The notes: generated by a model from the letters alone, not told the origin. A stretch of 35,812 nt of DNA from Solirubrobacteraceae bacterium (GCA_030447785.1 JAUJOF010000020.1:1-35812), one strand, 5' to 3'; counted from the first letter of the stretch, positions 1 through 7,918 are shown. Numbers and translations: made by a program.

Positions 1-1
1 C

Positions 2-1879
2 GCGCCCGAGGGCCTGGAGCGGGTGCTCGTCGCGGCCGTGCTCGGCGCCGCTGCCGTGGTGGCGCAGACGCTCCTGCTCGCCCTCGTCGGGCTGGGATCC
101 AGCCCGGCGGTGCTCACGCTCGCTGCCGTCGTGACGTGGCTCGCTGCGCGCGCGATCCTGCCCGACCCGGCGGTCCGACCGCTCGACCAGTTCGTGCGCG
201 CGACCGTCGCGGCGCCTGCGGCCATGCGGCTGGCCGTCGGCGTGGCCGCCGGCGTGCTGCTGGCGCTCGTGTTCTTCTTCCTGCGCCACCCGGCCCTCGG
301 GATCGACGGCACCGCCTATCACCTGCCGGAGATCGTCAACTGGATCAACAGCGGTCGACCAGGCGCCGAGGTCCAGCCCACCGAGGATTTCCAGACCGGC
401 GCGTACCCGTTGACCCACGAGATCCTGCTCGCATGGTCGATGGGTCTGTCGCGCAGCTTCGTGCCGATAGCGCTGGCGGCGCCGGCGATGCTCGCGCTTC
501 TCGCAGCCGCGGGCTGGGTCGGGCTGCGCAGGCTTGGAGTCGCAACCGGGGTGGCGGCACTCGCGATCGTCGCCGTCGTGGTCAGCCCCCCGATCGTCGG
601 TACGCTGAACTACCCCAAGAACGACCTCGCCGCCCTGACATGGCTCGTCGTGGCCGCGGCCCTGTGCGTGGCAGCGGTGCGCCGGCCGCGGCTGCTGGCG
701 GTGGCGATCGTGGCCGGCGGCCTGTCGGTCGGGACCAAGACGACGACGGCGCCGCTCGTGGTGATCGTGCTCGGCGTCGCGCTGTACCTGTCGAGACGGC
801 GGGGCCTGCCGCCGCTGCCGGCGCGAGGATTGCTCGTGGCCGCGGGCCTCGGGGCCGTCGCGGTGGGTGGCGTCTGGTACCTGCGCAACCTCTTCGTGCA
901 CGGCTCGCCGTTGTGGCCGCTGCTGACGACGCCGTGGTCAGATCCGGCGCCGGAGGCCCTCAGCCGGATCAGCACCAGCTTCCTGGACCGGCCGGTCGCG
1001 ACCCTCGAGGGGCGCATCGGCGCCTACGCGACGGGTCTCGCCGGCGGCCTCTTCCTGGTGGTCGGCGGGGTGCTCGCGTGGCTGTTGGCCCGCCGGCGGG
1101 CCGTCGTCCTCGCGAGCGTCGCGACGGCCGTCGCCACCTTCGCGTGGATGGGCGCCCCCTACACCGGGATGGCCACCGACGCCTACGTCGACATGTCTCT
1201 GTACGTCATCCGCTACCTCATGCCGGCGGTCAGCGCCGGGGCGGTCGCGCTCGCGCTGGCCAGTCGCGGTCGCGGCATGCGCGGAATCGTCGCGATCGGT
1301 CTGCTCGCCCTGGCAGCGGCCTTGTCGGGGCTGGGCAGCCTCGACATCGGGTACCCGCGGATGCCGAGCGCGAGGCTCCTCGGCGCGGGCGCGCTCGCCG
1401 GCGCCGCTCTACTCGCGGTCGGGGCGTGGCTGGCCGCCCGGGGCCCCCGCGTGCTGCGCGCCTCCGTGGGCGTGGCGCCGGTCGCCGCCGCCGTGGTGCT
1501 CGCCTTTGCCGCGTCCGGCTACGTCGAGCGCCACGCGCGCACCAACGCGACGTTCGCGACGCCGGTCATCGCATGGTTCGCCGCGCAGGAGGGCTTCCGC
1601 GACGGCGATGCCCCGATCAGCCTGTCGCCGCAGGTCATCGGGCCGCTGGCCGGCGACCGCCTGCAGCACGACGTGAGTCTCATCCCCGGGCTGGCGCCGT
1701 GCCGCGAAGTCCGCGCCCGCGCGCGGGAGGGATTCGTCGTCGTTCGCGATTTGCCCGCGCTGGCACGTAGCTACCTCGAGCCCTACCGTGCCGGGGAGTG
1801 CCTTGCCGGCGAGCCGGCGATCTTCAGCGACGCCGGCATCCGCGTGTACCGGCTGCCCGCCGCTCAGCCCGGTCCGTAG
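2..1879 (+). CDS. Multi-pass membrane glycosyltransferase-like protein (5' end outside window)
   Basis: The reading frame is already open at the first bases. The first start codon inside the window is a GTG at 23, so the true start probably lies upstream and the gene is partial. About 618 residues are visible, with roughly ten hydrophobic segments spread along the length. An acidic motif after an early membrane segment (IDGTAYHLPEIVNW, about residue 94) resembles the first periplasmic loop of GT-C fold enzymes (PMT/ArnT, GT39 type), which transfer sugars from polyprenyl-phosphate donors. The C-terminal 150 residues are soluble-looking. The exact substrate cannot be read from the sequence. It ends about 130 bp before the blaI-like gene and is probably not in that operon. 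Confidence 0.65.
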   Translation, partial: APEGLERVLVAAVLGAAAVVAQTLLLALVGLGSSPAVLTLAAVVTWLAARAILPDPAVRPLDQFVRATVAAPAAMRLAVGVAAGVLLALVFFFLRHPALGIDGTAYHLPEIVNWINSGRPGAEVQPTEDFQTGAYPLTHEILLAWSMGLSRSFVPIALAAPAMLALLAAAGWVGLRRLGVATGVAALAIVAVVVSPPIVGTLNYPKNDLAALTWLVVAAALCVAAVRRPRLLAVAIVAGGLSVGTKTTTAPLVVIVLGVALYLSRRRGLPPLPARGLLVAAGLGAVAVGGVWYLRNLFVHGSPLWPLLTTPWSDPAPEALSRISTSFLDRPVATLEGRIGAYATGLAGGLFLVVGGVLAWLLARRRAVVLASVATAVATFAWMGAPYTGMATDAYVDMSLYVIRYLMPAVSAGAVALALASRGRGMRGIVAIGLLALAAALSGLGSLDIGYPRMPSARLLGAGALAGAALLAVGAWLAARGPRVLRASVGVAPVAAAVVLAFAASGYVERHARTNATFATPVIAWFAAQEGFRDGDAPISLSPQVIGPLAGDRLQHDVSLIPGLAPCREVRARAREGFVVVRDLPALARSYLEPYRAGECLAGEPAIFSDAGIRVYRLPAAQPGP

Positions 1880-1999
1880 AGGACCTGAGGGCCCTAGACT
1901 GGCCCTCGATCCAGGCTCGCAAGCGCATCCACCAGACCGCCCCGCCCGCAGCGGGGCGCGCCGCCTGGCTCACTCGACCTCCCGGGTTGACGGGCTACT

Positions 2000-2014
2000 A
2001 TGACAAGGCGTAGT
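2000..2014 (+). promoter_or_regulatory. Predicted BlaI-type operator 1 (autoregulatory)
   Basis: ATGAC-AAGGC-GTAGT. The right half GTAGT is perfect and the left half matches ACTAC in 3 of 5 bases. It abuts the start codon of the BlaI-family gene and follows a TACTAT -10-like box at 1996-2001, so a bound repressor would block its own promoter. It is the weakest of five related dyads in the window. Confidence 0.5.
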
Positions 2015-2015
2015 G

Positions 2016-2405
2016 ATGGCTGCCGACCGTTTCGTTCCCCCCCCGTTGCATGAGCTCGAGTCCGAGGTCATGGAGGAGGTGTGGCGTCAGGGTGAGGCCA
2101 ACGTGCGCGATGTTCTCGCGGCCCTGAATGGGCAGGGCGCCAAGCAGCGGGCCTACACGACCGTGATGACCATCATGCGCCGGCTGGATGGCAAGGGGCT
2201 GCTGTGCCGTCGGCGCGCCGGGCGTACCGACATCTACCAGGCGTGCCTGTCGCGCGAGGAGTACCTGCGCGCGCGCGCGGAGGCGGAGGTCGCCGCGGTG
2301 GTCGAGCAGTATGGCGAGGCGGCGTTCGTGCACTTCGCGCGGCAGATGGCCACGCTCGATCCTCACCAGCGCCAGAAGCTGACTCGACTGGCTCGCCGTG
2401 GGTAA
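2016..2405 (+). CDS. BlaI/MecI/CopY-family transcriptional repressor
   Basis: 129 residues from the ATG at 2016; a GTG directly before it is an alternative start. The N-terminal half is the winged helix typical of BlaI/MecI/CopY repressors: LHELESEVMEEVW, then VRDVLAAL, then AYTTVMTIMRRLDGKGLL, with the recognition helix around residues 47-62. The C-terminal part is the dimerisation helix region. The family usually represses its own gene and is inactivated by an M56 protease (BlaR1/MecR1) or by copper (CopY). The CxC metal motif of CopY is absent; only two separate Cys are visible. The gene overlaps the M56 peptidase downstream by 8 nt. No beta-lactamase is in the window; the neighbours are copper/redox type, so a role in metal or thiol stress is inferred. 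Confidence 0.9.
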   Translation: MAADRFVPPPLHELESEVMEEVWRQGEANVRDVLAALNGQGAKQRAYTTVMTIMRRLDGKGLLCRRRAGRTDIYQACLSREEYLRARAEAEVAAVVEQYGEAAFVHFARQMATLDPHQRQKLTRLARRG

Positions 2406-3333
2406 GGCACGCTCGGTCCTCGCCTTGCAGTTGCTGCTGGCGGCGGTGGGCCTAGGCGCGGTGGGCTTGGGTGCGGCCATCGCCGCGGGCCGGCTCTCGC
2501 TTGCGCCGCCATCGCTTCCCGCACTGCTCGAGGCCTGCCAGCGGGCGCTCCTTCCCGACGCCGGCGTCGCGGGAGTGCTGAGCCTGCTGCTGGGCGTCCT
2601 GGCCTTCGCCGTGCTCGGGCGGACCCTGTGGTCGGCCGCTGGGCAGCTTCGCGCCTCCCGCCGTGTCCTGCGTGCCCTGCGGGTGGTGGAGAGGCGCACC
2701 ATCGACGGCCAGCCGGTGACGGTCATCGACGGGATGAGGCCGGTCGCCTTCTGCGCCGGCCTGCTGCGCCCGCGCGTCTACGTGTCCACCGGCACGTTGG
2801 CGACCCTGAACGACGTCGAGCTTGGCGCGGTGATCGCCCACGAGCGTCACCACGCCCGGCTGCGCGACCCCCTGCGCCTCTTCCTCGCACGGGTGATCGC
2901 CGACGGCCTGTTCTTCGTGCCCGCGCTGCGCCCGCTGAGCGAGCGCTACGCGGCGCTGGCCGAGCTGGCCGCCGACCGCGCGGCCGTGCGGGCCAGCCGC
3001 GACGACGCGGCGCCGCTGGCCTCGGCCCTGCTTTCTTTCGAGGCCGCCGATCCCGCGGTGGTCGGCATCGCCCCCGAGCGCGTCGACCACCTGATGGGCG
3101 AGCGGGCGCCCTGGCAGCTTCCGGCGGCGCTCCTGGCGTGGGCGCTGGTGGCCGTCACGGCCTTGGTCGTCGTGGCGCTGCGCCTGCAGGCCATGGGCGG
3201 GGCGGTCGATCTCAACGTGCCTCTGCTCGTCGCCCAGTCGTGCATGGTGCTGATGGCCAGCATTCCACTGGCCATCGGCGCGGCGATGTTGGTGCGCGCC
3301 CGACTGTCACTTGGCCGCTGGCTGAAGCGCTAG
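2398..3333 (+). CDS. M56 (BlaR1-like) membrane zinc metallopeptidase
   Basis: 311 residues, GTG start overlapping the end of the repressor gene, so the two are translationally coupled. Hydrophobic segments lie near residues 8-30, 55-78, 240-262 and 270-300. The HExxH zinc motif (HERHH, 148-152) is followed by an ELAADRAAV segment carrying the usual third ligand. This is the M56 family layout, in which the protease cleaves or releases its partner BlaI repressor. Unlike BlaR1/MecR1 there is no C-terminal penicillin-binding sensor domain, so the signal is not expected to be a beta-lactam. Loss of the sensor domain is common in actinobacterial M56 proteins. Confidence 0.88.
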   Translation: MGKARSVLALQLLLAAVGLGAVGLGAAIAAGRLSLAPPSLPALLEACQRALLPDAGVAGVLSLLLGVLAFAVLGRTLWSAAGQLRASRRVLRALRVVERRTIDGQPVTVIDGMRPVAFCAGLLRPRVYVSTGTLATLNDVELGAVIAHERHHARLRDPLRLFLARVIADGLFFVPALRPLSERYAALAELAADRAAVRASRDDAAPLASALLSFEAADPAVVGIAPERVDHLMGERAPWQLPAALLAWALVAVTALVVVALRLQAMGGAVDLNVPLLVAQSCMVLMASIPLAIGAAMLVRARLSLGRWLKR

Positions 3334-3366
3334 CGGTCCCCTGGGACGAGAGGTGAGACAGCTTTG

Positions 3367-3600
3367 ATGATGATGGAAGGGATGGCGCTGGTGCTCGTTG
3401 TGGCCCTCGTGCTGGCGGGCCTGCTGGCGGCGGCCATATACGTCGGTGTGCGTGGGGGTCTGGGCTGGCGGCGGCACGGCGATGAAGACGCCCGCCAGAC
3501 GTTGGACCGACGCTTCGCCGCCGGTGAGATCGACGGCGACGAGTACCACGAGCGCATGGCCGCGCTGCGCAGCGTCCAGTCCGGCGAGCGACGCGGCTAG
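3367..3600 (+). CDS. Small SHOCT-domain membrane protein
   Basis: 77 residues. The start is one of three successive ATG codons (3367, 3370, 3373), preceded by a good ribosome site AGGTGAG at 3351-3357. One transmembrane helix (about residues 6-27) is followed by a basic linker and a SHOCT motif, LDRRFAAGEIDGDEYHERMA (about 47-66). SHOCT tails are short oligomerisation modules at the ends of small membrane proteins. The gene follows the M56 peptidase by 33 bp and probably belongs to the same transcript. Its function is unknown. A decayed relative lies at 13485. Confidence 0.8.
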   Translation: MMMEGMALVLVVALVLAGLLAAAIYVGVRGGLGWRRHGDEDARQTLDRRFAAGEIDGDEYHERMAALRSVQSGERRG

Positions 3601-3843
3601 CGCGTCGGGCCGCTGCCCGCAGTGCTCGTCGGCCGGGCGGTAGCGGTCACCCTCTACGCCCGAGGACCGCGCCGCTCAGCCGGTCGTCGAGCGGAGCGGA
3701 GAAGGTGAGCGCCACCGCTCATCGTGCTCTTCCTTGCCGCTCAAGGCCCCTCGCTGACACGGCTTTCGCTGTCTGACGGCCTCGAGCGGCGGCTCGGCGC
3801 GACGACTCGTCGCCCCAGGCGTGCGCTGGCCGAGCGCTACACT

Positions 3844-3858
3844 ACTACGCTCTGTAGT
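3844..3858 (+). promoter_or_regulatory. Predicted BlaI-type operator 2 (perfect dyad)
   Basis: ACTAC-GCTCT-GTAGT, a perfect 5-5-5 inverted repeat. It lies 29 bp before the GTG start of the Met/His-rich protein and directly after a TACACT -10-like box at 3838-3843, so it covers the likely transcription start. This is the best copy of the motif in the window. The rest of the 3601-3887 gap shows no convincing gene. Confidence 0.6.
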
Positions 3859-3887
3859 CAAAAAGTCGTACGAGAGTGAGGTCCCGC

Positions 3888-4193
3888 GTGAAGCTCCGAA
3901 CCGTCCTTCCCACCGCCCTGGCCGCCGGCGCCGCGGCGCTCGGTGTTGGTGCCGTCGGCGCGCTGGCTCAGGAGGACCGCCCTGCTGCCCAGGAACAGCG
4001 CGGTGAGCATGGCCGCATGATGGACGGCGCCGACATGCATCGCATGATGCGCTCGATGCACCGCCACCACGGGCAGATGGTGCGCGAGATGCGCAACATC
4101 GCCCCCGAGATGGCGCGCATGATGGATCGCCACCACCGCGAGATGATGGGCCCGATGCACGAGAATGGCATGGGCGGGAGGGGCCGCGAGTGA
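3888..4193 (+). CDS. Secreted Met/His-rich protein, probably copper-binding
   Basis: 101 residues from the GTG at 3888. This start is preferred over the GTG at 3876 because it puts a GAGG ribosome site 6 nt upstream and begins with a clean signal peptide (VKLRTVLPTALAAGAAALG, ending near ALAQE). The mature part is dense in Met and His, with MMDGADMHRMM, MHRHHGQM, MMDRHHREMMGPMH and similar clusters, and has no Cys. Such Met/His patterns bind Cu(I)/Ag(I) in periplasmic proteins of the SilE/PcoE/CopM kind, but no specific family is recognised. The predicted operator at 3844 suggests control by the BlaI-family repressor. Confidence 0.75.
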   Translation: MKLRTVLPTALAAGAAALGVGAVGALAQEDRPAAQEQRGEHGRMMDGADMHRMMRSMHRHHGQMVREMRNIAPEMARMMDRHHREMMGPMHENGMGGRGRE

Positions 4194-4242
4194 CCGGCCC
4201 CGTCGGGACCGGCGTCCTGTTCGGCCGCCGGCCCCCCTGGGG

Positions 4243-4314
4243 ATGGCCGGCGTGGCCGGCGTGGCCGGCGTGGCCGGCGTGGCCGGCGTGGCCGGCGTGG
4301 CCGGCGTGGCCGGC
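4243..4314 (+). repeat. 9-bp tandem repeat (GTGGCCGGC, seven perfect copies plus one variant)
   Basis: GTGGCCGGC repeats head to tail seven times from 4252 to 4314, preceded by one copy differing at the first two bases. Because the unit is 9 bp, copy number changes keep frame. One reading frame (ATG at 4243) would encode M-(AGV)n followed by a short tail to 4461, but that frame overlaps the next gene and has no ribosome site, so I do not call it as a gene. The array sits between the Met/His-rich gene and operator 3. Confidence 0.85.
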
Positions 4315-4398
4315 GGGGTCGCTTTGGTCGCCAACGGCGGCTGGGAGCTCACCCAGCGCTCGCTGTATGCCACCGACGTCTCGATCGGGCGAGTGGCT

Positions 4399-4413
4399 AC
4401 TACACTGCCTAGC
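4399..4413 (+). promoter_or_regulatory. Predicted BlaI-type operator 3
   Basis: ACTAC-ACTGC-CTAGC. The left half is perfect and the right half keeps TAG in register. It overlaps a TACACT -10-like box (4401-4406) and lies 21 bp before the ATG at 4434, which has an AGGAGG ribosome site at 4423-4428. Confidence 0.5.
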
Positions 4414-4433
4414 AGAGAACTCAGGAGGAACCG

Positions 4434-4670
4434 ATGGAACTGCTGTACGTCCTGGCGCTGATGGCCTGCCCCGTGGGGATGGGGGCCATGATGTGGTTCA
4501 TGTCCAAGGGCATGATGGGCGCCAACAAGCAGAAGGACGAGGCCCCGAGCGCGCAGGGCGGCTCGTTGCAGGACCTGCGCGACCAGCAGCGCAGGCTGGC
4601 CACCGACATCGCCCGCCTGGAGGAGCAGCACGTGCCCGAGCGCGAGCTCGAGGCGGCCGCCAAGCGCTGA
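4434..4670 (+). CDS. Small Met-rich membrane protein with coiled-coil tail
   Basis: 78 residues. The start is fixed by AGGAGG five bases upstream. One N-terminal transmembrane segment is rich in Met and Cys (ALMACPVGMGAMMWFMSKGMM, about 8-28). A charged helical tail follows (LQDLRDQQRRLATDIARLEE) that could form a short coiled coil. Met and Cys inside the membrane segment fit a role near copper, but that is inference from sequence and from its neighbours. It has its own predicted BlaI-type operator and is followed after 22 bp by the Lgt-like gene, so the two probably share a transcript. Confidence 0.7.
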   Translation: MELLYVLALMACPVGMGAMMWFMSKGMMGANKQKDEAPSAQGGSLQDLRDQQRRLATDIARLEEQHVPERELEAAAKR

Positions 4671-4692
4671 GGCCCAGCGCCGCTCGCAGCCG

Positions 4693-5481
4693 ATGCAGCC
4701 GGTCCTCTTCGAGCTGGGCGGCCTGCAGATCCAGAGCTACGGCGTCAGCAAGGCGCTCGCGGCGCTGGTCGCGGGTTGGCTCCTGCAGCGCGAGCTGCGC
4801 CGCCGCGACCGCGATCCCGAGCCGGCGTTCACCCTGGTCATCGCCGGCCTGGTCGGCGGCTTTGTGGGCGCCAAGCTCTATTTCCTGGCCGAGAACGCCG
4901 GCGGTCCCATGGACCACGGCCTGCTCAGCACGAGCGGGTTCACGTGGTACGGCGGTCTGCTGGGCGGCGCGCTGGGGGTCTGGCTGGTCGCCCGCCGGAA
5001 GGGCATCCCCCCGGGCGAGATGGCCGGCATGGCCGCGATGCCGCTGGCCGTCGCCTACGGCATCGGGCGCCTCGGCTGCCTGCTGGCCGGCGACGGCACC
5101 TACGGCACCCCCACCGACTTGCCCTGGGCCATGAGCTTCCCGGAAGGAACCGTGCCCACCACCGAGCAGGTTCACCCCGCCCCGCTGTACGAGGCGCTGC
5201 TGGCCTTCGCCGCCGCCTGGCTGCTGTGGCGCCTGCGCGACCGCCTCTCGCCCCCGGGACTGTTCGGCGCCTTCGCGGTGTCCATGGGACTGTCCCGCGT
5301 GGCCGTGGAGTTCGTGCGCCTCAACGACGAGGTCGTGGTCGGCCTCACCCAACCGCAGCTGTGGTCCCTCGCCCTAGCCGCTGTGGGGGCCGCGCTGCTG
5401 GCCCGCGAGCGCCGGCTGCAGCCCGGGGTCCGAAGGCGAAAGGCTCTGTCGCCGCCGCGAGGAACGGCTGGCGCGACCTGA
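4693..5481 (+). CDS. Divergent Lgt-like (prolipoprotein diacylglyceryl transferase) membrane protein
   Basis: 262 residues with about seven membrane segments in the order seen in Lgt, which moves diacylglycerol from phosphatidylglycerol onto the lipobox Cys of prolipoproteins. Visible Lgt-like parts are the N-terminal LQIQSYGVSKALA, GFTWYGGLLGG (82-92), GRLGCLLAGDGTYG (125-138) and HPAPLYEALLAF. Two canonical features are altered. The essential His of the HGGL loop is Tyr here, and the GRxGNFxNxE signature is replaced by GRLGCLLAGDG. It may therefore be a paralogue with changed activity rather than the housekeeping Lgt. It probably shares a transcript with the preceding small gene, and it converges with the SCO gene. 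Confidence 0.8.
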   Translation: MQPVLFELGGLQIQSYGVSKALAALVAGWLLQRELRRRDRDPEPAFTLVIAGLVGGFVGAKLYFLAENAGGPMDHGLLSTSGFTWYGGLLGGALGVWLVARRKGIPPGEMAGMAAMPLAVAYGIGRLGCLLAGDGTYGTPTDLPWAMSFPEGTVPTTEQVHPAPLYEALLAFAAAWLLWRLRDRLSPPGLFGAFAVSMGLSRVAVEFVRLNDEVVVGLTQPQLWSLALAAVGAALLARERRLQPGVRRRKALSPPRGTAGAT

Positions 5482-5543
5482 GGCCACGGCGGCCCAGCTG
5501 GTCCTCGCCGCGGTGCGTCGGCGGCCGGCAGCTCACCTACTTC

Positions 5544-6215
5544 CTAGCTTTCCTCCAGCAGGATGCGCAGGTCGTGGGCGATGTCGGTCGGGGGCACGCC
5601 GAAGCCGGCTGAGAACTTGGTGCGCAGGCGGTTGTCGGCGTCGACCAGCCAGATGCTGGCCGAGTGGGCGCTCTGTTCCTCGTCGCGCGGCTGGGGTGCG
5701 GCGTAGTAGGCCTCCCAGATGGGCAGCAACTCCTGCTTGGTGCCGATCGCGTAGCGGAAGTTGGATGGGAGCCTGCGCTCCTGCAGCCATTGCAGGACCT
5801 GTCCGCGGGTGTCGCCGACGGGGTCGGCGCTGACGGCCACGACGGTGACGTCCTTGCCCCGGGGCCCGAGCTGCTCGAGCGCCGCCTTGAGCTGGGAGGC
5901 GATGAGCGGGCAGGTGTCGGGGCAGTCGGTGTACAGGAAGGTCACCACGTAGGGGCGGCCACGCAGGGAGCGGGTACCCAGGGTGCCGCCGCGGGCGTCG
6001 GTCAGCGCGAAGTCGACGGCCGGCTTGCGGTCCAGGCCCCCGGGCAGCGGGCCTCCGCGAAACAGTCCCGGGGCGGAACCGATCTGCGCGGCCGCCGGCG
6101 CGTTGGCCTGGGCGCCCGGGCGCTGCTGGATGGCCACCACCACCAGGGCGATCGCCCACAGGCTGAGGACGGCGACGCTCGCCGCGAGGACGATCCGCTT
6201 GCGCCGGGGCGTCAT
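5544..6215 (-). CDS. SCO1/SenC family copper-handling protein
   Basis: 223 residues. It has an N-terminal membrane anchor (about residues 8-30), then a thioredoxin-like fold with the SCO motif TDCPDTCP (Cys98 and Cys102) and the distal His in SAHSASIWLVD (His184). These three residues bind Cu in SCO proteins that load or reduce the CuA site of cytochrome c oxidase, outside the membrane. The start has GAGGAG upstream. It is second in a minus-strand operon, 7 nt after the BNR-repeat gene. The divergent promoter at 7192-7285 carries a predicted BlaI-type operator, suggesting joint control with tlpA. Confidence 0.9.
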   Translation of the reverse strand: MTPRRKRIVLAASVAVLSLWAIALVVVAIQQRPGAQANAPAAAQIGSAPGLFRGGPLPGGLDRKPAVDFALTDARGGTLGTRSLRGRPYVVTFLYTDCPDTCPLIASQLKAALEQLGPRGKDVTVVAVSADPVGDTRGQVLQWLQERRLPSNFRYAIGTKQELLPIWEAYYAAPQPRDEEQSAHSASIWLVDADNRLRTKFSAGFGVPPTDIAHDLRILLEES

Positions 6216-6222
6216 CGGCTCC

Positions 6223-7191
6223 TCACGCCTGGGCTCGCAGCGTCCACGAGGCCCCGGCGTCCGGGGAGACCATCACCCGTCCGTCGGCCAGCGCCACGTA
6301 CAGCTGCTGGCGGGAGGCCATGACCGAGACGGGCTGGCCGTCCAGCGCGCCCCGGGGCCTGAGCGTCCCGCCGGGCGGGCCGGCGAGCACCTGCCCGTCG
6401 AGGGTCACGACCACGAGGCGCTCGGACGCCGGCCAGGCCAGCAGGCCGAGCTCGCTGCCCAGGGGGCGCCAGGTGCGCCCCGCATCGGCGGAGAAGATGC
6501 GCCCGGACTCCGTCGCGGCCATCAGCCGGTCGGGATCCTTGGGGTCGATGGCCACGTCGAAGACGGGGCCGGGGACCGGGCGCTCGGACCACGTCCGTCC
6601 CCCGTCGGTGCTGGCCAGAAAGCGCGAGGTCGCGCCGTCGTAGCCGTACACGCGCTCGCCGGCAGCGCGCAGCACGTGGAAGTCCGCCTCGCCCAGCAGG
6701 GACACCGACCGCCAGGTGCGCCCGCCGTCGCGCGACTCGATGAGGCCCAACAACCCGGGCAGATCCTGGGTGGGGCCGGGATGGCCCGAGGCGATCAGAC
6801 GATCGGGCGAGGCGACGCTGAAGCCCATGAAGTCCTGGGTGGCGGCACTGACCTGCTCGAGCCCCCTCTGGCGGGGTGGCGCACGAAACAGCCCGTTGTG
6901 GCCGGCGACGTAGAGCGCCCCGTCGCCACCGGCAAGGCCGAGGCCGTGGACGTGCCCGACGTCCACGGATGCGCTGCCCGCCGGGCCGCCGGCGCCGCCG
7001 ACCGCCTGGGACCCGGCGTTCGAGCCGCCTCCGCCGACCAGCAGGACGATGCCCACGATCAGGGCGACCACCAGCACCCCGCCGCCCACCCAGCCATACA
7101 GGCGCCGGCGGCGCTCGGCGGCGGCCGCCTCGCGCTCGCGCTCCACACGCTCCTGGCGAGCGCGTTCCTTCTGCTCTTGACGTTGGGCCAT
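6223..7191 (-). CDS. Membrane-anchored BNR/WD-like beta-propeller protein (F510_1955-like)
   Basis: 322 residues. A strongly charged N-terminal helix (about 1-30) precedes one transmembrane segment (31-54) and an extracytoplasmic beta-propeller. The propeller has repeated Asp-box-like motifs: ESRDGGRTWR, ASTDGGRTWS, FSADAGRTWR and VSPDAGASWT. The family is often annotated as an F510_1955-type glycosylhydrolase, but the Asp boxes alone do not show catalysis. A conserved GHVHGLGL segment follows the anchor. The ATG has GAGGAG seven bases upstream. It leads a two-gene operon with SCO, so a role around metal or cytochrome assembly is inferred. Confidence 0.75.
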   Translation of the reverse strand: MAQRQEQKERARQERVEREREAAAAERRRRLYGWVGGGVLVVALIVGIVLLVGGGGSNAGSQAVGGAGGPAGSASVDVGHVHGLGLAGGDGALYVAGHNGLFRAPPRQRGLEQVSAATQDFMGFSVASPDRLIASGHPGPTQDLPGLLGLIESRDGGRTWRSVSLLGEADFHVLRAAGERVYGYDGATSRFLASTDGGRTWSERPVPGPVFDVAIDPKDPDRLMAATESGRIFSADAGRTWRPLGSELGLLAWPASERLVVVTLDGQVLAGPPGGTLRPRGALDGQPVSVMASRQQLYVALADGRVMVSPDAGASWTLRAQA

Positions 7192-7268
7192 CGACGCTCC
7201 TCAGGCTATGTCGGGGGCGGGGTTTTAGGGGTGACTCGGAGGTCGGCCGACCCCCGGACGAGTCTAGT

Positions 7269-7283
7269 ACTACGCTGCGTCGT
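7269..7283 (+). promoter_or_regulatory. Predicted BlaI-type operator 4 (divergent promoter)
   Basis: ACTAC-GCTGC-GTCGT matches the perfect dyad at 3844 in 9 of 10 half-site bases. It lies between the divergent BNR-SCO operon (start 7191) and tlpA (start 7286), overlaps a TAGTAC -10-like box (7265-7270), and ends 2 bp before the tlpA start codon. Transcription of tlpA would therefore be leaderless or nearly so. Confidence 0.55.
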
Positions 7284-7285
7284 CC

Positions 7286-7918
7286 TTGTCTCTGTCCCTT
7301 CGCGCCCTCACCGTTCTGGCCGCTGCCCTGCTGCTGGCCCTGTTGACCTACGGAGTGCTCGCCCAACCGGTCGACACGACGATCGACGACGCCCTGGCTC
7401 GCTCGCAGACCGTAGCGGCACCGGGCTTCGAGCTCGAGGTGCTCGCCCCCGCCCCAGGAAAGGGAACCGCCTCGCGGGCCTTCACATCGGCTGCCGCAGA
7501 CGGCCGGGTGGCTCTGGAGGAGCTGCGCGGCCGGCCCGTGGTGGTCAACTTCTGGGCCTCGTGGTGCGAGCCGTGTCGCGAAGAGGCGCCGCTGCTGCAG
7601 GCGGCGTGGCAGGAGGCTCGCCAGCGCGGGGTCCTCTTCGTGGGCCTTGACATGCAGGACGCCAGAGGTGACGCGCGCGCCTTCCTACGCGAGTTCTCGA
7701 TCACCTACCCAAACGTGCGCGACCCCGGAGACGAGGTCGCTCGCCGCTGGAGGCTCACCGGGCTGCCCGAGACCTTCTTCATCAGCGCGGAGGGCGAGGT
7801 GGTCGCCCACGTCATCGGGGCGATCGAACGCCGCCAGCTCGCAAACGGGATCGCGGCGGCAGAATCCGGCCGGCCGCTGCTCACACCCAAGGGCGGCGAC
7901 CGCCGCCCCGCACGGTGA
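7286..7918 (+). CDS. TlpA/ResA-type thiol-disulfide oxidoreductase
   Basis: 210 residues from a TTG start directly after the predicted operator, with no ribosome site, so probably translated from a leaderless or very short leader. An N-terminal hydrophobic segment (about 8-26) acts as signal or anchor. The thioredoxin fold carries WASWCEPC (Cys94, Cys97), and the cis-Pro region is TGLPETFF. Proteins of this kind reduce extracytoplasmic disulfides, for instance in cytochrome c apoproteins or in SCO/CuA. Its place across a shared promoter from SCO supports a role in copper-site or cytochrome assembly. Confidence 0.9.
   Translation: MSLSLRALTVLAAALLLALLTYGVLAQPVDTTIDDALARSQTVAAPGFELEVLAPAPGKGTASRAFTSAAADGRVALEELRGRPVVVNFWASWCEPCREEAPLLQAAWQEARQRGVLFVGLDMQDARGDARAFLREFSITYPNVRDPGDEVARRWRLTGLPETFFISAEGEVVAHVIGAIERRQLANGIAAAESGRPLLTPKGGDRRPAR

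Noticed and set aside
2016..3333. Beta-lactam resistance regulator pair (BlaI-BlaR1)
   Set aside because: The M56 protein has no penicillin-sensor domain and no beta-lactamase or PBP gene lies nearby. The family name does not imply beta-lactam sensing.
4243..4314. CRISPR or regulatory repeat array
   Set aside because: The 9-bp units have no spacers and no cas genes are present; it is a simple tandem repeat.
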